Origin: Leptobrachium leishanense
Taxonomy: Eukaryota; Chordata; Amphibia; Anura; Megophryidae
Assembly: GCA_009667805.1 (NCBI GenBank)
Contig: CM019064.1
Span: 271,603,662 to 271,667,661, forward strand
Direction: 5' to 3'
DNA: 64,000 bases
The notes under the pieces are model-generated. The model ran no database searches and was not told the DNA's origin. It was given only the letters and a program-made list of their open reading frames with translations. Positions within the stretch are counted from its first letter, which is position 1; each line of letters opens with the position of its first letter. Made by a program: the position numbers and the translations under genes. This document shows positions 55,338 to 64,000 of the stretch, piece by piece.

Positions 55338-55969
55338 AATAGAAGTCAGGACTGCTTCAGAAGCATTGACAAACTTGATTATATTTGGGTTCCGTAGCCA
55401 GTCTTTCAGGACTGTCTAACAACCACTTGTCTGGCAGTCTAAGAGTTAATTATTATTTAATCCTTTACCATTGTTTTGAAAGTGTTACCTAGCAATACTT
55501 GTTACTGTTTAGGAAGACCTAATGATGATGTTACAGTCTAGGGAGTGAGCAATTTAGCACCTGGTGTCAATCAATTTATAAGCTGAACTTCTTTTTATAG
55601 ACCTATTGAATTGCATTCCAGTAATTTTCTCCACTGTCTGAATTTTGAAGAATGCGACATTCTAATCAAGGGAACAAATGTCTTATTTCATTTCATAATT
55701 TAGTTTTATGTTTTTTTTATAATATGCACTTTACACACTTTCCAAAAAGACTCCAATCATAGTTACCTAGTTATGATAATCATAAGTCATAGCAAAACAA
55801 TATTTTAATACATTTCAATGCTTATAGAATATACTACATACATATAGATACCAACAATTGAAAATACTTCCCAGGGACCATTTACAGGAGAGAATTGAGA
55901 AAGTAGGTTATGTGTGTGTTTACCATGCCCAACACTGGTTCCCACAGCATTACCACCCAATGGTTTCTC
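55338..55969. other. AT-rich spacer, no gene seen
   Basis: No supported feature. Confidence 0.45.
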
Positions 55970-56105
55970 ATAGATTGTAAACTCTCAAGCAGGGTCCTCC
56001 CTCCTTCTGTTCCATTTGTGTAACGTGTATGTATATTTGTTATTCTGTCTTTCCCACTGTAGAGCGCTAAGGAATTTGCTGGTGCTTAATAAATACTTGT
56101 AACGG
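55970..56105 (+). repeat. Dispersed repeat, AGATTGTAAACTC type
   Basis: CATAGATTGTAAACTCTCAA, CAGGGTCCTCCCTCCTTCTG, GTAGAGCGCTAAGGAATTTG and GCTTAATAAATACTTG are in the order of a repeat that I recognise as common in frogs. Fragments at 9412 and 52385 look like the opposite strand of its tail. Confidence 0.55.
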
Positions 56106-56764
56106 TAACTGTAACTGTTTCCACAGCCCTGCCAACTAATTGTTGCCACAGCCCCAGACACCAATGGTTTCTATAGCTCCACCCAGCTATAGTTATCACT
56201 GCTCTGCCTATCAATATTCCCAGTCCCTCAGATCCATCCACCAATGGTTTCCATAATCCCACCTGCTATGCTCAAACTCAAAGCAACCACATGTAAAGAG
56301 ACCAGCAAATGGTCATTAGTAAATAGTAATACAGTCACTGTAAGTTTAGGGGGAGGGGGTAATATTAACTGAAATGCATCATTATATATTTTATTTTCTA
56401 TTATATTTATATTGTATTTAAAGATATCATTGAAAAGATTAAATTATTATTACAGTGCTTATTGCAATCTGAAATGCTGGGCGGATCTCAGAATGTGGGA
56501 CATGTACTGGTAATAGGCATCTCTACAGGGGGGACAGGGGGCAATTGCTCCCCTAGGTTATTCCATGCCCACCATGTGTGTCCCCCCTGCCAAGGATCAG
56601 CATCCAGCTTCCTCCACGTATTCAGTCTGCTTTATCTCCATCCCTGTGCATCATACATGATTAATCGAGATGTCATTGGAAAGGGCAGAGTCTGGTCTTG
56701 ACCATATTAAGTGTAAAGTTAAAATTAAAATGTAACGTTTTCTTTTCACAGGGATAAAATGGCT
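56106..56764. other. Spacer with short repeated phrases
   Basis: Several variants of CCACCAATGGTTTCCATAG between 55950 and 56260 suggest a short degenerate tandem repeat. No gene. Confidence 0.4.
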
Positions 56765-57050
56765 CAGCAGTAAAGGGGTTAATGGTCAGACTATATATTA
56801 CATTGTGTATTACTTTCGTTTTGCCTTGGTTTAGTTGTATATTAAGGATTAATGGGCAGACTTCATTCCTCACGGTATTCATTTTATTTTTCCCTTGATT
56901 AATGGCATTTTAGGGGTTAAAGGGTAGGCTACATGCCTCACAGTGTATTAATTTCATGTTTTCCCTCGATTAATGGCATTTTAGAGGTTAATGGGTAGGC
57001 TACATACATATCCATTTATGGTTTATGGCATTTTAGGGGTTATTATGGAA
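56765..57050 (+). repeat. ~85-bp degenerate tandem repeat
   Basis: GATTAATGGCATTTTAGGGG and GGGTAGGCTACAT recur about three to four times at ~80-90-bp spacing with moderate divergence. Confidence 0.7.
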
Positions 57051-57254
57051 GTTATAATCAAAATGGTCTATACACATGGTCACGTAATTTGTGAAAATTG
57101 GATTTGTGAAAGCAGTTACCGGCGTTGGCGACAACAGCAGAATAAAATATTGAATTTAAGTATCAGGTTAGTGCAACAAAGAGGTATCACAGCACCACAT
57201 TACTCATTGTATCACATTACTCTGGGATTTTGGAATCTTATTTATATATCCTTA

Positions 57255-57738
57255 CAGGGTAATTCAAAGAGATCCAAATGGCTGGAGAAAGGTAACCGAA
57301 TGCTGAAAATCAGTGTTCAGTTACCTTTCTTGGCCATTCTGCTATCCAGAGAGCAGGCAATTCACCAAATCCTGGCGAATTGCCTGCTTCGGCTATTCAG
57401 AGAGCACAAACAAGCAGTGAAAGGTTCCCGAAATGCCCTGCCATTCGGTGGTTTAATTCGGCAAGTTTATTCAGGTGAATCCCATAGGCTTCAATGTTAA
57501 AAATATTCCCGTTTTAATACAATATCCAATTTGCAGGTTTCGGTGTGCGTTCGCCCTCGTTTTGCAGTAAATTTTCAGAGGGTTTGCGGCGACCTTTCCC
57601 TGCAATTCGGGGACCCTGTGGTGCTTTCTGAATACATCGCAGGGTCGCCGAAATGGGGTCGCTAAATCGAACCGAATTGAAGAGAATGAAAAGTCACCGA
57701 ACGTGCGGTGGCTTTTCGATTCTCTTTAAATAACCCTG
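57255..57738 (-). mobile_element. CAGGGTTAT-family MITE, internally deleted
   Basis: CAGGGTAATTCAAAGAGATC to TCTTTAAATAACCCTG, 484 bp. The left ~275 bp matches the start of 48235-49148 and the right ~200 bp matches its end; the middle, including half of the core module, is missing at about 57530. Confidence 0.87.
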
Positions 57739-58724
57739 CATGTTGTTTAAAATTTTATTTTATATCAAAAACCCAGGCACACAGGAAAGTGAGCGGTTAT
57801 ACAAATTAAAATAAATTGTTTAAGATGTATGAGTGGTTTTACTGACTTTAAAGCCATGGGACTGCCAATATATTTTTTTAAAATCTTGGACGGTAAATTT
57901 TTACTGTTTAAAGACATATTTGCATAGCATGTCAGTGCGTCAAAACGCAGTTGGTGTGTAGTGTCTGACAATGAGTATGTTTATAGAATTTGTTATGTGT
58001 TAAGCCAGTGTTGTATTTGTGTTTATGCTTTGTACATGTTTGTGTATGTTTCAGATTTAATTCCTGTACTTCCTGGTCCCACTACATTTTTTCACATTTA
58101 ACTTTTCTTCATTGGCCCAAACCTTTCCCTCATCCTGAACTATGATATCATAAAAATATGGAAATGCAAAAAAGTTACTTTGTATCACAAGCAGAAAGCC
58201 ATAAAACTTGTTCTTTAGTAAATGTTTGTTTCTTGCAATACGAAGCAACACAAGGACGCATTATGCATTATACAGTGTAGGAATGCCTCTCCACCTACCA
58301 CTCTTCAAGAAACGGATAACAATTAAAACACTGCTTAAAAGGCTAGAAGTTTTCTGTTTTGTACATCTTATTCAGATACTCGATTATTTGCATGTTCCAA
58401 AACTGACATATTTGGCATGAAATACCCCCAAAAAAATCATCATTTGTATTTAGATGCATACACCAATGATTTCCCTGTACAGTTATTTTGAAGGAACATT
58501 TATTTTAATATATTAAGATCAATATTTTTAGTTTCTGCAAAGTGCATTATCTGTAGTTACCACAGTTTCAAAGCAAACAAAAAGAATCGCCAGAAGTATT
58601 ACAAGGTGATTTGCTGGAAAGAATAAAGCCAGAATGTTTAGCCAAGATATAAAGTGCTTCATTCTATGTACTGCAGTTCGACACTTTAGACTCTTAGCTG
58701 CACTTAATAAGAGCTTTTTCATTG
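57739..58724. other. AT-rich spacer, no gene seen
   Basis: No supported feature. Confidence 0.45.
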
Positions 58725-58727
58725 TTA

Positions 58728-59158
58728 ATGCTGGGGTCAGACGAACGCAGTGAGAACGCGCGTGCAGCTGCACTTTATCACGGCCGTAGTAGCAGCAAAT
58801 GATGGCAGATGACGGCCAATATACGAAGTATGGCCGCACAAAAGTTCGGCCGGGCAACGCAAGCGGCAAACAAACGCATTTTTTCGAGAACATGAAAACG
58901 CTAGTACTGACGTACAGAGTGCGCTACGTCCACTAGCGGCGTGTGTGCGTGATTAGGAGAAATCAGACGCTGCTAATGTCCGGCCTCTATAAGTAACGTC
59001 CAGACTCTATAAGTGTTTTATTGATGATCCGTACAAAATCACGGACGAAAATGCGCATCGTATGACCGCTATCGCGTATTCCGCGGAAAAATATGTCCAT
59101 TCGTTCAAACGCACTTTTTCACGGGCGACGCGAAAAATGCGTTCGTCTGACCCTAGCC
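58728..59158. mobile_element. PIF/Harbinger-type MITE
   Basis: Inverted ends CTGGGGTCAGACGAACGCA and TGCGTTCGTCTGACCCTAG, flanked by TTA (58725-58727, 59159-59161), bound 431 bp. CpG-rich interior. Different family from 7832-8134. Confidence 0.87.
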
Positions 59159-59161
59159 TTA

Positions 59162-61650
59162 AGTGTATTGATGAAGCCAACAGCACAGTATATTTTATCT
59201 CTAGTATATTAATCAAGTCAAGCTTAAAAGCCGTGCAGAGAGCTTTAAAGCAGTGTAAGGCTAATGTGACAAATAAAAATCAGGTAAAAGTTCTAATGCA
59301 ACACCAGCAATCTACAGGTATTTTTAAAGGAACACTACCTCTAACCTACGTTGTAAATAGATTACTTGTACATTACAAAATAACAAACAAAAAGCTTAAA
59401 ATTATAAAATACCGAATGTATGAGCGTTTTTATTTTCTTTTTATATTAATTGCATTTTAAAAAGGAAAAATAAATTCAGGTTTTATCTCCTGCTGCATTT
59501 TGTGGATTTCTCTCATGATGTACTGTAACATTTATCCATGAAAATCATATGGAAAGTTTTACTTTACAGATGTATATAGCTTCTAAAGTACTAAAGAGAC
59601 AATGGGGTGGAGGAATGAATGTTTAGGTAAGGTTTCAGAGGATCTATTGTTTTGTCTAGGCTACCTTAGAAATGACAGGCTCAATGAGATCTGATAGTAG
59701 GCCAACACTTCAATGTAATGCACTTCTCATGCAATTCAATCCTTAAGAGCTAGTCTTTTTGCAGATGTGACCTATTAACTCCATTCTATGCTGAATGCCA
59801 CACAGTGAGCAGCAAGTGCTGTAAAGATACTGGGGCAGTTGACAACAAAAAATATCACACAATGGATGCATACAGTGACACATACACAGTAAAATATTTT
59901 CTTTACCAAACATGAGAATAACAAGGTGTCAAAATGTAAGAAATCAACAACATAAAATAAACAATATGAGAATATCTTATTGTTGGTGGCAGAGTCCTTT
60001 TAAAGTGTCTCCGTAAACAACACAAGTGTCTGCTGAGATACTGGTATGATACAACAAGACCAACAGAAGATGTAAGTGTGTGTCAAACAAAAATGTAATG
60101 AATGCTACCCCGCCCTTATGTGAAAGGTCTGAATATTGGACAATAGATGTTCATTATTATTTTATCATTATAAAGCCAAACATAAACAGCCATATATTTT
60201 TTATCAACTCTTTGTTTTGGGTTTTTACATTAAATAATACAATAAATACAATACAATAAATAGATTCAACGTCTCATACAAAAGAATAATATACTGGTAT
60301 ATGCTGGTACATATAAAAGGGAGAAAATGTCAAGGCAGGCTGTCAGCAAGAGTACATTTCCAAAATACAGACAGCAGTCGGAAAACAAAACAGAATAAGA
60401 AGTAAGAGAAAAATGAGATAAGTATAAGAAACTTCAAAACATCCTTAGACTGGATTTTTCTTTAGGGAGACTCTGAAAGATGACCTGACTCCAACTTCCC
60501 GTGACTGGGGCCAAGGTCCAGAGTCACCAGGAAAATTTGTGCTTCAATAAAATGTGTATCTGAAAGGATTTGCCCATTCCTAACAATCAGCAAGGTGCCT
60601 GAGGTTCCCCAACAGTAACGAATGTCTACTTAGTAGAAGACCTGCGGACTTCTTTTAATTTGTATCTCACAGCTAAGACCACAAAACGTAAATCCTATTA
60701 TTCTGTTATGGTTGCATCCTTGAATTATAGCTCTGGTGCATTTCCAGCTGCCTCCAATAATCTTGATTGGGTAACAACGATCCATCTTGTCGCGATGAGA
60801 TACCTAAATTACTTGACTTGAGCTTTGGCAGTTTGCTTCAATCTTATCGCTGACAGAAACGTAGCAGGAGTCTCAAAGAACAGCTGGAGGAGTGAAGTAG
60901 ATGATGCAGATGCCGAAGAGATTGGTCACATCTTTCTGAACTTCTGTGACTTTCCTTACTGTAAAAACTTATTGAGCATATAATTCTCTGTATATATAAA
61001 ATAATACTTCTGTAGCAGAACCACTGAGGACTGGTCACTGGTTAGGGAACCAGGACCACTCTGCCACAGCGTTTATCACTTCTCCAAGGGAAAAACCACA
61101 AGAGATCTTCTACATTTTCCAGCACTACCTAACTTGCATTGTCAATAACCCAACAGAATATGAGCAGGAGCAAAATACACATCTCAGGTCCATACAAACA
61201 TCAGCCAGAAACTTGATGAAGTGAGGCGAAGTACTGCTTTAACGCACATTATACCAAACATTTATACAGACATTTGCTAACAAAAGGGTGGCATAGTCAT
61301 TGGGGAGAGCAATGGTGTGGATCTACCTTGGTACATGGAAACTACAGCTATTTGAACACTGGATTATGCGGCAAAAACAAAAGGTCCCATCCAAGCCATA
61401 GCAAAAGTTCCATAAGGCCAGCATCCACGCGCCTCACCGGCATCAAATCTCTCTTCCTTCTGAAAAATGTTGTGAGAGACACTATGGAAGGTGAGGGGAA
61501 AAACATGGAGGCAGCTTCAATTAAAGCCTCTATCAATATTTTATGCTGCTGATATCTTACATGTACTTTGTTATTCTCATGTATATTTAGTTAATATATA
61601 CTCTATATACTGTATATGTCACTGTGTGCATTCATTTTATGATATTTTGT
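59162..61650. other. 2.5-kb spacer, no gene seen
   Basis: TTTTTAAAGGAACACTACC near 59320 resembles a MITE terminus (TTAAAGGAACAC type) without a partner. No ORF with a recognisable domain, and no convincing exon or RNA gene. Confidence 0.4.
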
Positions 61651-61904
61651 GTTGTAAATAGGGATGAGCTGTTCAGTTCGATCTGTTCGGAGTTCGCATC
61701 GAACATCGGCCGTTCGGCTGTTCGCCGAACTCCTAACATTTCCGCGTGTTTGGTTCGAGTTCGCCCGCAATGCACAACAATGGACCACAATGCATTTTCG
61801 GGCAAATTTTGCCCAATCATGGGCTCACAGAGCTAAGTCCCGCAGCACACTATATAAGGCTTCACACAGCCCCAGCACTTGTTTTTTGAGAGGAGATTGT
61901 TCTA

Positions 61905-62510
61905 TTAGAGTGTTCTCACTGCCAGCAGCTATTGGGGGGGGGGTCTCACTTCTACAAGATATCTGGGAATTGCTGTAATCTGTGTGTTCTCACTGCCAGC
62001 AGCTATTGTGGGGGTCTCACTTCTACAAGATATCTGGGAATTGTTGTAATCTGTGTGTTCTCACTGCCAGCAGCTATTGGGGGAGGGGGGTCTCACTTCT
62101 ACAAGATATCTGGGAATTGTTGTAATCTGTGTGTTCTCACTGCCAGTAGCTATTGGGGGGTCTCACTTCTATCAGATATTTGGGAATTGTAATCTGTGTC
62201 TTGTCACTGCCACCCATCAGGGGGTCTCACTGATTTATAGGAGGTTTCTGGGAATTGTAATCTGTGTCTTCTCACTGCCAGCTATTAGGGGGTCCCACAT
62301 ACCTCTAGCAGATTTCTGCGAATTTTAATCTCACTGATTTATAGGAGGTTCCTTGGAATTGTAATTTGTGTCTTGTCACTGCCACACATCAGGGGGTCTC
62401 ACAGATTTATAGGAGGTTTCTGGGAATTTTAATCTGTGTCTTGTCACTGGCTGCCAGCTAACAGGGTGTCTCACTGAGTTTTACCAGAGTTCTGGAAATC
62501 TTTAATCTAG
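61905..62510 (+). repeat. ~70-75-bp tandem array upstream of hAT B transposase
   Basis: About eight units with GTGTTCTCACTGCCAGCAGC or GTCTTGTCACTGCCA and a TGGGAATTGTAATCTGTGTC phrase. Early units carry CTTCTACAAGATATC, later ones CTGATTTATAGGAGG. The unit is a diverged relative of the copy A unit (shared AATCTGTGTGTTG, CACTGCCA, TATCACTGA-like). Confidence 0.88.
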
Positions 62511-62604
62511 ATAACACAGTTGAATCAGAGGTCTGCATATCTCCAATTTTTATAACAGAGTTGAATCAGAGTTCTGTATATATTTAATCTATATATCACT
62601 CACC

Positions 62605-64000
62605 ATGTCAGAAAGACCAAAAAGGACAGGCAGACGCTCCCAGACACAGATAAGAGGGCAAGCAGCCTCTGTGTCGGAAGGCTGTGCCTCTGGTCATCGT
62701 GGACGTGGTGCATCCTCTGCAGGGGCACGCTTGTCCTTGTTTCTAACTGGTGCTGGCCATCTTAAGCAGCAGCAACATACAGAGGATTTGCAGGATTGGC
62801 TAACCAGGCCATCCTCATCCTCCAAGTCCTCTGCCAGCCAGGCTTGTAGTGGTTTACAGTCCACCTCAGCTGCCAAAACATCTAATTCAGCCTCCATGTC
62901 CATAGCTACTCCTGCCGTAGCCTCAGTATCATACACGGAGGAGTCAGCTGAATTGTTTGACTTCAGTGACAGTGTCAGTGACATGCTGCTTGAGGATGCG
63001 CAGCAACCCAAGGAAGGGAGTAAAATCAGCCTAGAGGGAGGGGGTGCCAGTGATACACAAAGAACTGGCACTCATGTTCCCCCAGCAGCTGCAGCATATT
63101 GCGAGGTTGGCTCCAGTGACGAGGAGATAGGGGGTGATGACGATGATGAGGTCACTGACTCCACCTGGGTGCCTGATCAACAGAGGAGTCAAGGGAGGAA
63201 GAGGAGGAGGCACAACAAAAACGAGGCAGAACGTCCTCTATGACCAACCGTAGCCAGTCCAAGGCATCAGAAGTCACAGCTGCTCAGGTGCAGAGCGCTG
63301 TTGTCTCAAAGCACATGTACAGGAAGTCTGCTGTCTGGGAGTTCTTTAAGAAATGTGCAGCAGACCGCACCGCTGCTATTTGTAATCTATGTCAGATGAG
63401 GATCAAGAGTGGGAAAGACATCCCACGCTTGGGTACCACGTGCTTGAGGTGACATATGACCACCTGCCACGCATCCCGTTGGCACAAAACTTTGCATAGG
63501 TCCTCCTCATCTGTCTCTACCCCCACTATATGTCCTGCCATGTCATTGCCTACAACCTCCACTGACAGGGATGATGCTACAGTATTGGGTGTACCAGGTC
63601 TTTCCTCAGAATGTGACAGCATCCCATCAGCTGAAGATTTACACAGTCAGATTACGTTGCCCCAGCTGCTGCAGCATAAGAAAAAATATAGTCCCAACCA
63701 TCCCCAAGCACAGCGTTTAAATGTCAGTTTAGCAAAATTACTCGCATTATAGCTGCTGCCTTTCCAGGTGGTGGACTCTGCTTCCTTCTGTGAATTTGCT
63801 GAATGTGCTGTACCACAGTGGCAGGTTCCAAAACGCCATTTCTTTCCACAGAAGGCCATTCCAGCACTATACCAGCACATGGAAGACAATGTTATGGATT
63901 CATTGGGAAAGGCAGTGAGCAGCAAGGTGCATGTGACTTAGACACGTGGTCCAGCAAGCATGGACAGGGTCGTTACATTTCCTTCATGGCACACTGGGTA
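62605..64000 (+). pseudogene. hAT transposase with BED zinc finger (ZBED-like), broken
   Basis: ATG at 62605 (MSERPKRTGRRSQTQ). Residues 1-65 match copy A; a Ser-rich and acidic linker follows (EEIGGDDDDEV) and a basic run (GRKRRRH). A frameshift at ~63240 leads to the BED finger: SAVWEFF, then CNLC (63390) and HMTTCH (63457), the C-x2-C and H-x4-H ligands. A TGA at 63450-63452 interrupts where Arg (CGA) is expected. Then SIPSAEDLHSQITLPQ, a TAG at 63750, and PFQVVDSASFCEFAECAVPQW, IPALYQHMEDNV, which is how ZBED-type hAT catalytic regions begin. Another stop is at ~63940. Non-functional as it stands. Confidence 0.9.

Larger units (their letters stand above)
61659..64000 (+). mobile_element. 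hAT copy B, 5' part; cut by window end
   Basis: Left terminus TAGGGATGAGCTGTTCAG follows GTTGTAAA (61651-61658), the predicted duplication. Left subterminal TTCGGAGTTCGCATCGAACA matches copy C. Layout as in copy A: tandem array (61905-62510), then the transposase region from 62605. The 3' half lies beyond the window. Confidence 0.92.

Noticed and set aside
58728..59158. CpG island marking a gene promoter
   Set aside because: The CpG cluster is fully contained within a Harbinger MITE with TTA duplications and no gene follows.
59162..61650. Possible host exons in the longest repeat-poor stretch
   Set aside because: No ORF with a recognisable domain and no coherent splice-site series; cannot be supported from sequence alone.

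Overview
This window is vertebrate nuclear DNA, most likely from a frog or other amphibian with a repeat-rich genome. That assignment is an inference from repeat content: L1-, CR1- and L2-type LINEs, many hAT, PIF/Harbinger and mariner relatives, and AT-rich spacer. I find no host exon, tRNA or rRNA that I can defend, and no prokaryotic feature. Every recognisable coding sequence belongs to a transposable element. Boundaries called 'flanked by TSD' were read directly as target-site duplications at both ends.

Layout. 0-4.9 kb: MITEs and a four-deep nest inside a hAT element (2881-4478). 4933-6625: a non-autonomous Helitron filled with a ~147-bp tandem array. 7832-8134: a Harbinger MITE. 9557-12108: hAT copy C, with good ends but a mosaic interior. 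13.9-15.0 kb: an inverted/direct repeat structure. 15483-18873: hAT copy A, carrying an intact 327-codon internally deleted transposase ORF. 19.6-23.0 kb: three MITEs of one ~0.9-kb family (called the CAGGGTTAT family here), two of them inverted neighbours. 25233-34457: a full-length L1-type LINE on the minus strand with 15-bp TSDs. Its ORF1 is intact, its ORF2 is decayed, and a CR1 LINE with an intact reverse-transcriptase ORF (27543-29264, plus strand) is inserted in it.

35-46 kb: further MITEs, a foldback with telomere-like motifs, two more hAT-type elements, a Tc1 transposase remnant and a run of five hairpins (44.0-44.45 kb). 46860-47701: a deleted mariner-type element with DD41D-like spacing. 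48-59 kb: more MITEs, a hAT element with a microsatellite core, and an L2 LINE interrupted by a 470-bp insertion. 61659 to the window end: hAT copy B, a longer sibling of copy A that retains the BED zinc-finger region, decayed by frameshifts and stops.

How the parts relate. The three hAT copies A, B and C are one family at different stages: B longest (cut by the window end), A internally deleted with an open frame, C reduced to ends plus foreign sequence. A core module of about 100-300 bp recurs inside both the CAGGGTTAT MITEs and three hAT-type elements, so the non-autonomous elements here look assembled from exchanged parts. The tandem arrays inside both A and B, next to their ORFs, are the most system-like feature seen.
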